Part shown: positions 34,085-46,021 of the stretch, piece after piece | Numbering within the stretch: the first letter of the stretch is position 1 | How the letters are laid out: the number at the start of each line of letters is the position of its first letter | Origin: Antilocapra americana | Taxonomy: Eukaryota; Chordata; Mammalia; Artiodactyla; Antilocapridae | DNA: 64,000 nucleotides | Direction of reading: 5' to 3' | NCBI GenBank assembly: GCA_007570785.1 | Contig: ML660203.1 | Span: 9,897,524 to 9,961,523, forward strand | Translations under genes and position numbers: made by a program | Notes under the pieces: model-generated | Seen by the model: only the letters and a program-made list of their open reading frames with translations | What the model was told of the DNA's origin: nothing | The model's database searches: none

Positions 34085-34165
34085 TTCATTCAACACATTC
34101 ACCTGAACTCCTGGGAAGGTTAAGTGATTTGTCCAAGGTCACAGCAAATAAGGGCAAATCAGGAC
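34085..34165 (-). repeat. MIR SINE fragment, antisense
   Basis: 'gaaggttaagtgatttgtcc' followed by 'aaggtcacagcaaataaggg' is antisense MIR core. Confidence 0.65.
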
Positions 34166-34639
34166 TTACCCATGTCCTGTGTCCTTTGTGACATGGTGAC
34201 TTTCAGAAAATGCAACTCTTACAAAGTTGTGAGAGGTAGGTAGGGCAGGTGTTCTCTGTTAAATCATACTGCCCCAGCTTCTGAAAAGTCTCATTTGACA
34301 CCTCCAATTCATTTCAGACTTACTCCTGACACTTGTCTCCTCTTACAGAACTTTCATAATTACTTTCTAACTCAGAGATCAGCAAACTGTATAGGGACAG
34401 CAGTCTCTAGTATTTGACTGCCAAGGTAATATGAAAGCAGTCATAGATGAACAAATGACTGTGGCTGTTTTCCAGTACAACTTCATGGAAAGAGGCAGCA
34501 GACTGATTCAACCCATAGGCCACAGTTCGACATCTGTTCTAACTAATCTACTGTCTCCAATCACCCTGTCTCTCAATCCACCACACATACTCAGAGCCCT
34601 ACAGCCCCAAAGGACTCCCTTTACCTAACAGGATAGTTT

Positions 34640-34995
34640 AAACCCTACTCTCATCCTCTATCGTGCCCTTCCCTGCTCACTATATTCCAATCACAGCAGC
34701 CGGTCACGGAGCAAACTTCCTACTTTCCATCACACTATTCCCTAAAACCTGCAATGCTCCTCTCCATTCTTCTGCCAATATTACCTATTCGGGGCAATAG
34801 GTAAACGGTAACACCTGTGGGAAATCTTTCCTTGTTCTGTCTTACGTAACTAGTCACTATATGGCTGTCCCTCATCCACTACTGCCTCCTGACTCCCCCC
34901 ACAATTCTAAGCTTCTCAGGGGGCACAGAGTGTATCTTATAACTCTGTATCCTTTGCAGTACGTAATACCCAGTGTCCACTGACTGAACAGGCTT
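34640..34995 (+). repeat. L2 LINE fragment
   Basis: 'tcattctctct...'-like C/T-rich text is followed by 'taagcttctcagggggcaca', 'cttataactctgtatccttt' and 'cccagtgtccactgactgaa', the L2 3' end order. Confidence 0.6.
34781..34804. repeat. Perfect 9-bp inverted repeat with 6-base loop
   Basis: TTACCTATT (34781-34789), loop CGGGGC, AATAGGTAA (34796-34804). All nine positions pair. It lies in L2-derived DNA, so it probably arose by a local mutation rather than as a functional terminator. Confidence 0.8.
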
Positions 34996-35644
34996 CCAGG
35001 CTATGAGAAAGTAACTGGAAACTGGGGATCTTTGGTCCTAATAGAACCGTGGGATTACTCACAGCATCAACAGAGCCTTCAGGCTGTTTCAAGGACTGTC
35101 TGCCTCCCTCTCCAACATGTTCCTTGTCTGTCCAGGTAACTAGTCAAGACAGGGGTCAAGACCAGGCATTTCACTAAGTTACTTCTAGCCTATGCTGATA
35201 CATGTGAAGAGAAAAAGCATCTTATTTTCAGAGCTCCTTGCCCCTGACCTCAAACTGTAACCTTAATACCAGCCATCAACTGATCCCAGAGATGTAGCCC
35301 TAGATCAGCAGACAGCCCTCTAACAAGTGCAGGTCCCCCAAAGGCAGGGGATTTCACCCAGGGATAGGCTCAGGGCATGAAGACCAACCTCAACTGAAGT
35401 GAGAACTCAAAAGTATGTGGTAAGAATCATCAGGAGCATCACCTCTGAATGCAAAGGGACCACTGTGGAGATTCAGGAGTCCTGTAGCCCAGAAGTAAGA
35501 CTATCTAGCTTGAGGAAGCTGTGAAGTCAAAGACCAATGGCTGATGGGGAAAAACAAAACAAATACACAAAAGAATTTTTCTCCTAAGCCCAGAACAGAA
35601 CATTCCATCTGAGTAAGTAAGCTTGTCACAGGCATGGGGTACTT

Positions 35645-35760
35645 AGCATATCTGCCATTCCAGGATTACAGCTGTCAAGTTTTAATTAGGGTAATTAGAG
35701 TTAAAAATGTAATTTCATTTCAGGGGTGTTCTGAACAGATTCCATTAATTTCTTTTTTTA
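35645..35760. promoter_or_regulatory. Candidate non-coding regulatory element with paired homeodomain cores
   Basis: TAATTAG occurs at 35683-35689 and again at 35692-35698, with a nearby CTGTCAAG (TGTCA/TALE-like core) at 35672-35679 and a later ATTAATT. No repeat family is recognised. This is a typical look for a developmental enhancer, but function is inference only. Confidence 0.25.
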
Positions 35761-36149
35761 AAAGAACACAGGAAGGAGGGGCAGGCATGTAGAGGATTTT
35801 GGCATCAGAGAAGTAAAGCCCTGTGCCTGGGTGGACAAGCTTTCAAACCATTGCCAAGAAACCCTAGCATCTCTGCAGGTTTGGCCCAGTGGGCAGAGGC
35901 TGCTGCTCTTCAGCTTTCTTCCTTGGTTTCCTCTCTGAAACTGTTTCAGTCAGCGTCTGCTGATAAACCCACCCATCTTCTCCCCACCCGCTCCTGTGTT
36001 ACTACCACTGAGCAGCTACTATGCTAGTCTTAAGTCCAGCAAGGGGCAGAGCTGTCAGTCTGACTGGCTACCTGCTGGGCACTACTCTAATGCCTCTCAC
36101 CCATCAACTGTCCCTGGACCCATCTTTGTGGTTTCCTCTGTGCTAGCTC

Positions 36150-36440
36150 CCTGGTCTGGAGCATTCTCCTTGTGCCCCTACTCTTACTCTTCCTTCAGAG
36201 CCAGGTTAAAGTTATCTCCTCCAGAAAAAAACCTACCTTCATGCCTCTGTAATTCCAGAGTACCTTGGATATGCCTCTATTAAGGCACACAAAAAATACT
36301 GTGGTTTTTCTGATTCTGATGTTAGATTGTGAGGTCTTTCAGGGCAGGGACTGGGTCTTGATCTAGGAATCTTTAGCACTAGCACAAGCCCTGACACACA
36401 GGAGATACTCAACAAACATTTGTTGGATGACCAACTCCAG
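36150..36440 (+). repeat. L2 LINE 3' end
   Basis: 'attgtgaggtctttcagggc' and 'gatactcaacaaacatttgt' are clear L2 3' terminal phrases. The short minus-strand frames here are antisense L2. Confidence 0.8.
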
Positions 36441-36732
36441 GGGGGAATTTGGTCTGAGCACATCAGCAGCTGAGCATACGAAGCTCCTGGGTTCTACAAT
36501 GCATAGGAATAGCTGGTCATGAGTCCCTTCTCCCTCTGTGCACAGGGCCAGTACAGAAACCTGACTCAGCCCTCCCACTGATCCCCAATGATGATTGATC
36601 TCTCCCATTAGAGCCTACTCACTCCTTAGAGACCTTGGAAAGGCGATGAGAAAGCCAAAGCAAGCAGAGCATCTCCCCCTATCCTCCTCAAACACTGGTT
36701 TTCAGGAATTTCCTCCAGTGTTCAAAGGGTTC

Positions 36733-36944
36733 TGGCTTGCTGGTGGCTCACTGGTAAAGAACCCACCTGCCAAGCAGGAGACTTGGGTTCTATCCCTTGA
36801 TCAGGAAGATCCCCAGGAGGAGGAAACAGCTACCTACTCCACTATTCCTCCCTGGGATATCCCAAGGACAGAGGAGGCCTGGCAGACTACAGTCCATGGC
36901 ACTGCAAAAGAGTCGCACACAAATTACTGACTAAACAACAACTG
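36733..36944 (+). mobile_element. Bov-tA SINE
   Basis: The head 'tggcttgctggtggctcact' leads to the BovB-derived tail at about 36890-36935. The target-site duplication AAGGGTTC lies at 36725-36732 and 36945-36952. The element is moderately diverged. Confidence 0.92.
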
Positions 36945-37109
36945 AAGGGTTCCAGGGAGAAGGTCTCAGCTCCGGTTCAGTCTATAGAGGGTAAGCGACA
37001 TCTCTGATTTGAAAAAAAACAAGTCCATCAGCTTGGTTTAGAAAAAAATTCAATCAACTTGGAATCAGTGTTACAGATGCTCAAAAATACTGTAGTGCAG
37101 TACAACAGA

Positions 37110-37215
37110 GAATATGCTATATGACACAGGGCAGTCAAGTCATTTCACTTCTGAGCTCTAGTTTCCTTTTCAACCTATTCCGGTGAGTTGTTAGGGGAAA
37201 TGAACATACAAACAG
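37110..37215 (+). repeat. MIR SINE fragment
   Basis: 'gggcagtcaagtcatttcac' and 'gagctctagtttccttttca' are MIR sense core. Confidence 0.6.
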
Positions 37216-37679
37216 GCTTTATCAACATTAACACTAAATGATCTTTCCATCTGAGGAAGGGGCCTGTATTATGTACCTAGCACTATATTACATGAGTTTA
37301 TAAAGGTGAGGAAAATATATCAAAGGGGGATACACATGAACCATTTTCCCATTTGCTCAGGACAGCCCTGCCTGCTGGTCCCTAGGGAAAAGCGCTATAC
37401 CAGCAGGACCTTTGTGTCGACAAGCATAACCAGATCTGTTTCACAGTAATCAGATTCTCCCCAGCTAGAAGCACTCCTCCAGCTTCCTTCCAGGCTCCGC
37501 AGGCCTGGCTGCAGGCCCATATCGATCCATTTCTAATTAGGAGCTGTGTCAGAGCTTCTGGCAGAAGGTCAGGACCTAGGCTGCCTCTGTTGGCCTCTGG
37601 CCAAAGCCCGAAATGCCCTGCCCAGAGTGGACAGAGAATGGACACTTCTATGGTAGAAAAGTATCCCAGATTGAACTTA

Positions 37680-37835
37680 TCATAAGCCAGCAGGAAATTT
37701 TAGAGCTGAAAAGATCCTCTAAGAGCATGAGCTTTGTTACATTACAGTTGAGAAGGCAAACGGCCAGAAAAGATAATTTGTCCAAGGTGGTGCAGAAAGG
37801 TAATGCAGATCTTCATACTTCCATTTCTTCCTCTC
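37680..37835 (-). repeat. MIR-like repeat, antisense
   Basis: 'tagagctgaaaagatcctct' and 'gataatttgtccaaggtggt' fit antisense MIR with heavy change. A 123-codon plus-strand frame (37613-37984) crosses it and is not credible as a gene. Confidence 0.5.
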
Positions 37836-37999
37836 TATCAGTGTTTCCCAGCCTGGCTGCAGAACAGAAGGACTCTGGGGACTTGTTAAAAATACAGTTC
37901 TCCCAGCCCCACCCTAGAAAGTCTAATTTGGAACATCTACAGTGGCTCTGGCTCTTCTGCCAGTATATGATCACCTTCCAATAGAAGTGAACCCTGATA

Positions 38000-39250
38000 T
38001 CATAAGATCCAGTTTGGAACTAGACTGAAATACACCTTGGCACATAACAGTATCATTTAGAAGCAATCTGCTACTGTTTGATCCAGCCCTTGCCCACTCG
38101 CCATAGTATCGGTTACTCTAGAGGCCTTGGTCAAAGCATCTGTCATAAATGGTTCTGACTTCCTAATGGTCTGCTAGCATGGCTGTCAACAAAGACATTT
38201 CCTTTCAAAACTAGTCTGAAACTAACGTGTTTTTTATGAGAATTAGAAATACTTCCCGAGGGAGATTTAAGGAATAGTGAGAAATGGTGTGGTATTGAGT
38301 GTGTGGCACTGGGGCACGGGCAGATGTCAGTGTCTGTACGCAGGGGAGTGTCTGTGCGGATACATAAGGGAGAGGGCAGAGTGGTGTCTGTAAGACAGGT
38401 TTGCAGATACTTGCACGGCACACACAATTCTGGGTTTCTAGGTAGAAAACAGAGGGACAAGGGCATGGGAGGACAAGTGTATGGGTATATGGCAGGAGGA
38501 GGAAGCAAGACGACCTCAAGGTCTAAGGGAAGTTATGCAGGGATATGCACAGAAGAGAAGAGATATGTGTACCTTTGTAACTCAGCTGCCTGTGTTGCAA
38601 AGCATATAAATCTATAGGGACAGAAGGGAGTGTGTGTGTGTCTGTGTGACCCAGACACCTGTATGCATGAAAAAACAGATCCATGAGCATTTCTGACTCA
38701 TCTAGCCCGAGCTTTGCCTGAAGGCTCCTACCACTTAAGGGCAGGCTTGTCCATAGAAATCCTCATTAAAACTGACATTTTGACAACTACTAAAAAAAAT
38801 AAAATTATAACACGACCCCCAGCATCATGGGAGATTAAAAAAAAAATCAATGCCAATAAAACATAAGAGACATATGAGATGCAATTATGCCATGATTACT
38901 TCTCAGCTTCACAAGAGGAGGTGTTATTTGGAGTTAAACATTGTGTAGTTGATTCAGGTCTCAACCCAAAGGCCTGGATTTCCTGGGGAAGAGGGCAAGA
39001 AAGTAGGCAGAAAGTAGGTAAACAGAGTTGAAAAAACAAAAGACTGGACAATTGGGAAGATGAAAGGGAAAGGACTGAGAAGAAACCAAAAATAAAAGAC
39101 AAGGGCATCTCAAGATAGGGAGAAGGGAAGGAAAGGAGAATTGAAAGCAAAAAAAAGGTAGAAGAGGACAGGAGAAGAGAGCTTCCTTTTTAGGCTAGCC
39201 TGCAATTTTGGGCATGGGTAAATTAGTAGGTGGGGCCAGACCTCTGCACT
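38000..39250. other. Repeat-poor sequence without a recognised gene
   Basis: Overlapping frames on both strands at 38143-38617 come from a G/T-rich plus-strand patch with GTGT runs (38628-38645). No domain is recognisable. A purine-rich stretch lies at 39000-39180. Confidence 0.4.
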
Positions 39251-39519
39251 TTCTCATTGCTTTTCCTCATCCATTTCCTCCATCTGGAAATGTTCTTCTC
39301 ATCATCTTTGCCAACTGATCTTCTAAATCATCAAAGAAATAGTCAAATGCTACCAGCTTCTAGAAGCTTCCAAGATTTCTCTCAGAAGTTCTCTCAAGAA
39401 CTCCCATAAACTGCCAGAGCACTCTTGTCATATTGCACCTGGAGCATTTAACGTTCAACCTTATACCACAGGAATCTGTGCACGCATATTTCTGTCCTTC
39501 ATTCTGCAAGTACTATCTG

Positions 39520-39850
39520 TGCCAGGCCTGCTTCAGAGACACAAAGCAAACAGAGATAAATAGCATACTGTCCCTTGGCCCACAAGGTCTCAGTTTCATG
39601 AATGAGAGCGGAGTCGGGGGTGACACAGCACCAAAGGACAACTATGGACGTACAAACAAAGTAGAGAAAAGATCAAAATTAACTCTGCTTATGGAGTGAC
39701 CAGGGAGAGCTTCACTGAGGAGACAGCATTTGAACTGGTATGAAAAAATGAGTAGGAATTTGTCAGTCAAAGAGGCAAGGAGCTGAAGAGTTTCTACTCA
39801 GAGGGAATAGTCAAAACAAAGTCATTCTACTAAACAGGAGCACAGGAACA
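39520..39850 (+). repeat. Old interspersed repeat, family not resolved
   Basis: 'gacacaaagcaaacagagat', 'ggtctcagtttcatgaatga', 'ccagggagagcttcactgag' and 'gacagcatttgaactggtat' follow the same order as 22375-22720. Confidence 0.5.
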
Positions 39851-40824
39851 GTGGGTGTCAAAACACTGCGCTGCTAACAGAAGGCAGCAATGTGAGGCAG
39901 CACCAGACTGTATGAGCCTTGTAGCCAAGTCCATAGTTGAAATTTAATCCTTTCCAACCTGGAGTAGAGGTGGAGAAGAGGGGGTATTTTTAATACATAT
40001 AATCTCCCTTATTTAGTTGCCCTACTTTAGAGCAAGTCCTCCCAAAACTCCTAAAAAACAAGTCCAATCCCTGGCTCTGCCTACTGCAGTGGCATCACAA
40101 GAACTTCCCATGGAGGAGAAGGGCCAACAGTGGGAGAAAAAGAAGGGAGGCAGTAGGGTGTGCTTAGAAGGGAGGTAGTAGGGCTCAAGGAGGAAAGAGA
40201 TAGAAGGGAAGAAAAAGAGGAGGAAGAGAAGGAGCAACGAAGGCACAGGAGGCACAGATCTATCTTGGCACTGAGGCTCTTTGTTGCTGAGTTGTCCTCT
40301 ATATCTTTCCAGGTAGAAAAAATAAGGTCAACATGATGCTAGTGACAGAAACAGACCCTCCGCACCACAGTGAGGCTGAGTATATTACTGACTGCCACCT
40401 CAACCCTCCCTTTGCTTAGGATAGCACTGTACTAAGAAGGGGTGTTCACCCAGCTCTACCAACGTTCTCAAAGTATGCCAGAAACCCCAAGCCCTATGCC
40501 CTCAGAGCATGAGGCAGGAAGCACCAAACAAAGGCCTACAGTTTGAAGCAGGGGCCTTGCTGCTTAGGATCCTAGAGGAAAGCTGTGTTACATTCTCTGG
40601 ATTTTAGTCTCATGAGAAAAGCAAGGCAAGTAAATGTGATGCTCTCCAAGGGCTAAGATATTACAGAAGCTGTTACCCACAGAGGATGATGTTTCATCTG
40701 GGAATTTTCCCAACCTAACTTGATTAACTTCATTCTTTCTATTCCAAGCTATGACCAGTTTGAAGCCAAGAAGCCAGACTCAGAATGGCAGCCATCCCTG
40801 ACAGTATCATCCATTTAAACCTGT

Positions 40825-40927
40825 CCAAAGAGTAAACTCTGGGAGCTGATGATGGACAGGGAGGCCAGGCGTACTGCAGTCCACGGGGTTGCAAAAAGTC
40901 GGACACAACTGAGCAACTGAACTGAAA
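40825..40927 (+). mobile_element. BovB LINE extreme 3' end
   Basis: Only the last 100 or so bases remain: 'gggagctgatgatggacagg' to 'gagcaactgaactgaaa'. This is a very short 5'-truncated insertion. Confidence 0.9.
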
Positions 40928-41217
40928 GACCTGTTCCTGACCAGACCTGTTTCTCTCGCAGGTCACAAAAAGATGCTTAGGCCCAAGAATTTGTTTTGTC
41001 TGACCCAAATAAGTTAAAAAAACGAAACAAAAAAAAACCAGAGTTGACTGCCAACATTTAAAATCAGATCTTTTTTTCTAATTAGATTTCTAGCTTCTTT
41101 AAAATACCAAAGATCTAGCAACACTAGACCCTCTGTGGTGAAGGTCAAAGGGCCTTCTAATTTACTTAATGCCTTCTCACTTAATCTAAAAAATTTATGC
41201 TAACTTATCATCCATTT

Positions 41218-41430
41218 AGGGCTTGCCTGGTGGCTCAGTGGTAAAGAATCTGCTTGCCAATGCAGGAGATACAGGTTCAATCCCTGGATCGGGAAGTTCC
41301 CCTGGAGAAGGAAATGGCAATCCACTTCAGTATTCTTGCCTGGGAAATCCCACAAACAGAGGAGCCTGGCAGGCTACAGTCCACAGGGTTGCAAAAGTGT
41401 TGGACACGATTTAGCGACTAAACAACAACA
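41218..41430 (+). mobile_element. Bov-tA SINE
   Basis: Well preserved, from the head 'agggcttgcctggtggctca' to 'gttggacacgatttagcgac' plus an AACAACAACA tail. The target-site duplication ATCATCCATTT lies at 41207-41217 and 41431-41441. Confidence 0.96.
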
Positions 41431-41764
41431 ATCATCCATTTCATAACATGACAACGTATGCATAAACTTTTAAACTATGAGTAATATTTAAACTAATCCA
41501 ACTACAAAAACATATTTGAGCACACTGAAACTAATCCTGTGATTCCATGCATATCAGTCTGAGAACTCCAACACAGCACATTCACTTAAAAAAAAAAAAA
41601 CTCAGGTCCTGTGCTAAGTACTGGGAAAGCATTAATTAACAAGACAGATGTGGATCCTCCCCTCGTGAAGCTCATGGTCCAGTGGAATATCATGGGAAGT
41701 AGCCATATAGAATAGGAGGCACAAAGAAACACTATGCTGAGGATCTCAAGTATATTCCACAACC

Positions 41765-41880
41765 GAGGGACCCCTTAAGGCAAGTTGTTTAACTTCTCTA
41801 GATCTGTTTCCTTGTCTATAAATGGGGAAGATTTAATTAGGCAGTTGCTGCTCAAAGTTCTTTCCAGTACCAAATTCTAC
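41765..41880 (+). repeat. MIR SINE fragment
   Basis: 'ggcaagttgtttaacttctc' and 'gtttccttgtctataaatgg' are MIR sense core. Confidence 0.65.
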
Positions 41881-42114
41881 TAGCATCATAAAAACTTAGT
41901 CCAATACCCTTTTCAAGTTCCTAACACTTATTAGCTTCCTCCCTTTATCTGAGAAATCATCATCAGTTGTCATGGAAATTACCATAGTGCTCCACATATT
42001 GGATAATGATGTAACAGTAATTCTAAGAAACCAAAGGGAATGGGCAGCAAGAACAGTCACTTACTCAGAAAGTCACCTGCTTTCAACACATAGGAGCTGC
42101 TCTCACTGAAGCTG

Positions 42115-42379
42115 CTGCTGCTGCTAAGTTGCTTCAGTCGTGTCCGACTCTGTGAGACCCCATAGATGGCAGCCCACCAGGCTCCCTCGTCCCTGGGATT
42201 ATCCAGGCAATAACACTGGAGTGGGTTGCCATTTCCTTCTCCAATGCATGAAAGTGAAAGTGAAGTCGCTCAGTTGTGTCCCACTCTTTGGGACCCCATG
42301 GACTGCAGCCTACCAGGTTCCTTCATCCATGGGATTTTCCAGGCAAGAGTACTGGAATGGGCTGCCATTGCGTTCTCCA
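42115..42379 (-). mobile_element. BOV-A2 SINE (dimer) with GCT microsatellite
   Basis: Two antisense BovA monomers are visible: 'cagtcgtgtccgactctgtg' (42138 on) and 'ctcagttgtgtcccactctt' (42269 on), joined by a GAAAGTGAAAGTGAAG linker. The left end has a (GCT)5 run at 42111-42125, the known AGC microsatellite associated with this family. The target-site duplication TCACTGAAGCTG lies at 42103-42114 and 42380-42391. Confidence 0.96.
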
Positions 42380-42399
42380 TCACTGAAGCTGGGCAGGGG

Positions 42400-43425
42400 G
42401 GGACCAGGAACTAACTCATAAGTAAAACAGTGTTGCTTTGTATTTAGATGTTGTGGTTTCGTCCATGAGACAGCAGACTTCATCCCAGCTTGTACGTTGC
42501 TAGATGCAAAAAGAAAAAGCCAACATTACAAGGACAAGGTTCACTGAGCCTTGACTAGTTCGGTGTCCTTGTGAAATCCTAAGAGAACCCAGGAGACAGA
42601 CTTTCTAGGCATCAGGAGGACCAAACTGTACTTACAAAATGAAGATAATCCATCTAGTCCCATGGACTAAGACTGTAACTGGGTGAAGTTCCTTCAAAAT
42701 TAGAGAGTTCCATCCAGTGCTAAGTTGGCCCAGAGGGACCAAGCAAGTAGCAAAAATAAGCACAGCTGACCAAGTGTTTCAAAGAAAAAAGTGCTAGCCT
42801 GGTGATAAATGGCAACCGGCACTGGGCTTGGGTAGCCAAGAAATAACAGGAAATGGTATGCGCTTTGACAAACTTGAGAATAAATATTCTCTACCTAAGA
42901 GAGTCAGCCAATAACGAAGCAGAATGTGGAATGAGGGAGTGAGAAATGAACATGATTCTGTAAACTCAAGCATTCTGCCAAAATGGTATGTGGCCAATTA
43001 TGATATAAGGAGCCCCTGGTGGAAGGCTCAGGGAGTGAAACCTTGTAGAATAGCTGAGGACTCTTACCACTCCTGTAAAGAGGGAAATGCTCATGGTCAG
43101 CATCTGGGTCCAGCCCCTGCTACGTCCTCAAAAGTCCTACTCCCTCCTCAGGAGAAACCAGTCACATGCCAGGGCCTCTGATCTCATACACAGTATCTCC
43201 ACTGAAAGCCCTAATATTCCCAGGATGGGTTCCAACTCAAAGTAAATACACTACAGGCTAGAAATAATCTAAGATGCTGCCAGTCTGCAAACTCTGATCT
43301 AAAAGGTTAAGATCCTCTGAAAAGATCTACAACAGAAAGGACTTAGGAGTCCTCTGTTTTTCCAAGGAGCTATCCAAGGTCCTAGATCACTTGGATCCTG
43401 AGCTTTACAATTCATGACTTCCGAA
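42400..43425. other. Sequence without a recognised gene
   Basis: No repeat is confidently assigned between the BOV-A2 and the next Bov-tA. Frames at 42794-42997 and 42924-43181 lie on opposite strands over shared sequence and show no domain. Confidence 0.4.
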
Positions 43426-43442
43426 CATTCTCCTCTGGCTTG

Positions 43443-43649
43443 GGCTTCCCTGGTGGCTCAGACATTAAAGAATCCGCTTGCAATGCAGGAGACCAGAGAT
43501 CAATCCCAGGGGACCAAAGATCACCTGGAGAAGGAATGGCTACCCCCTCCAAGTATTCTTGCCTGGAGAATTCCATGGACAGAAGAGCCTGGCGGGCTAT
43601 AGTCCATGGGGTCCTAAAGAGTTGAACATGACTGAGCAACTAACACTTA
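43443..43649 (+). mobile_element. Bov-tA SINE
   Basis: The head is 'ggcttccctggtggctcaga' and the tail is 'gttgaacatgactgagcaac'. The target-site duplication CTCCTCTGGCTTG lies at 43430-43442 and 43650-43662 (13 bases, perfect). Confidence 0.96.
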
Positions 43650-43708
43650 CTCCTCTGGCTTGATCTACTGTCAAAGTAATCTCTTTAAAGACTTTAAAAA
43701 TATGTTAA

Positions 43709-46021
43709 GTTCAGTCGCTCAGTTGTGTCCGACCCTTTGCAACCCCATGGACTGCCTCCCTGTCCACTGTCAACTCCCAGAGTTTACTCAAACTCATGTC
43801 CACTGAGTCAATGATGCCATTCAACCATCTCATCCTGTCATCCCCTTCTCCTCCTGCCCTCAATCTTTCCCAGCATCGGGGTCTTTTCAAATGAGTAGGT
43901 TCTTTGCATCAGGTGGCCAAAGTATTGGAGCTTCACCTTCAACTCCGGTCCTTCCAATGAATATGCAACACTGATTTCCGTTAGGATTGGCTGCTTGGAC
44001 CTCCCTGTAGTCCATGGGACTTTCAAGAGTCTTCCTCAACATCATAGTTCAAAAGCATCAATTCTTTGGTGCTCAGCTTTCTTTATAGTCCAACTCTCAC
44101 ATCCATACATGACTACTGGAAAAATCACAGCCTTGACTAGATGGGCCTTTGTTGGCAAAGTAATGTCTCTGCTTTTTAATATGCTGTCTAGGTTGGTCAT
44201 AACTTTCCTTCCAAGGAGTAAGCGTCTTTTAATTTCACAGCTGCAGTCACCATCTGCAGTGATTTTGGAGCCCCCCAAAATAAAGTCTGACACTGTTTCC
44301 ACTGTTTCCTCATCTATTTGCCATGAAATGATGGGACCAGATGCCATGATCTTGGTTTTCTGAATGTTGACTTTTAAGCCAACTTTTTCACTCTTTCACT
44401 TTTATCAAGAAGCTCTTTAGTTCTTCTTTGCTTTCTGCCATAAGGGTGGTGTCATCTGTATATCTGACTGAGGTTATTGATATTTCTCCTGGCAATCTTG
44501 ATTCCAGCTTGTGTTTCATCCAGCCCAGAATTTCTCATGATGTACTCGGCATATAAGTTAAATAAGCAGGGTGACAATATATTGCTTTCCCTATTTGGAA
44601 CCAGTCCTGTTGTTCCATGTCCAGTCCTAACTGTTGCTTCTTGACCTGCATACAGATTTCTCAAGACGCAGGTCAAGTGGTCTGATATTTCCATCTCTTG
44701 AATTTTCCATAGTTTGTAGTGATTTGCACAGTCAAAGGCTTTGGCATAATCAGTAAGGCAGAAATAGATGTTTTTTCTGGAACTCTCTTGCTTTTTCAAT
44801 GATCCAGCAGATGTTGGCAATTTGATCTCTGGTTCCTCTGCCTTTCCTAAATCTAGCTTGAACACCTGGAAGTTCACAGTTCACGTACTGTTGAAGCCTG
44901 ACTTGGAGAATTTTGAGCATTACTTTACTAGTGTGTGAGACGAGTGCAACTGTTCAGTTTGAGGATTTTTTGGCGTTGCCTTTGGAATTGGAATGAAAAC
45001 TGATCTCTTCCAGTCCTGTGGCCACTAATGAGTTTTCCAAAGTTGCTGGCAGCACTTTCACAGCATCATCTTTTAGGATTTGAATCAGCTCAACTGGAAT
45101 TCCATCACCTCCACTAGCTTTGTTCATAATGATGCTTCCTAAGGCCAACTTGACTTCCCATTCCAGGATATCTGGCTCTAGGTTGGTGATCACACCATTG
45201 TGATTATCTGGGTCAGGAAGATCTTTTTTGTATAGTTCTTCCATGTATTCTTGCCACCTCTTCTTAGTATCTTCTGCTTCTGATAGGTCCACAGCATTTC
45301 TGTCCTTTATTGAGCCCATCTTTGCATAAAATGTTCCCTTGGTATCTCTAATTTTCTTGAAGAGATCTCTAGTCTTTCCCATTCTGTTGTTTTCCTCTAT
45401 TTTTTTGCATTGATCAGTGAGGAAGGCTTTCTTCTCTCTCCTTGCCATTCTTTGGGAACTGCATTCAGATGAGTGTATCTTTCCTTTTCTCCTCTGCCTT
45501 CAGGTCTCTTCTTTTCACAACTATTGGTGAGGCCTCCTCAGACAGCCATTTTGTCTTTTTGCATTTATTTTCCTTGAGGATGGTCCTGATCCCTGCCTCC
45601 TCTACAAGGCCACGAACCTCCGCCCATAGTTCATCAGGCACTCTATCAGATCTAATCCCTGGAATCTATTTCTCACCTCCACTGTATAATTATAAGGGAT
45701 TTGATTGAGGTCATACCTGAATGGTCTAGTGGTTTTCCCTACTTTCTTCAATTTAAGTCTGAATTTTGCAATAAGGAGTTCACGGTCTGTGCCACAGTCA
45801 GCTCCCAGTCTTGTTTTTGCTGACTATATAGAACTTCTCCATCTTAGGCTGCAAAGAATATAATCAATCTGATTTCGGTACTGACCATCTGGTGATGTCC
45901 ATGTGTAGAGTCTTCTCTTGTGTTGTTGGAAGAGGGTGTTTGCTATGACCAGTGCATTCTCTTGGCAAAACTCTACTAGCCTTTGCCCTGCTTCATTCTG
46001 TACTCCACAGCCAAATCTGCC
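43709..46021 (-). mobile_element. BovB LINE (RTE clade), longest copy, 5'-truncated, dead
   Basis: About 2.3 kb in antisense orientation. From high to low coordinates it covers the end of the endonuclease domain (an 'NQIDYILC'-type segment near 45860-45890), a linker (KKIEENNRMGKTRDLFKKIR), the RT start (ASGGDGIPVELIQILKDDAV near 45080-45140), mid-RT (YAKAFDCANHYKLWKIQEME near 44690-44750), the active-site region and the C-terminus to the terminal 'gttcagtcgctcagttgtg'. A 4-base insertion beside the active site, compared with the other copies here, breaks the frame. The box itself (44451-44462) would read YTDD out of frame. The endonuclease half is mostly missing. Confidence 0.97.
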
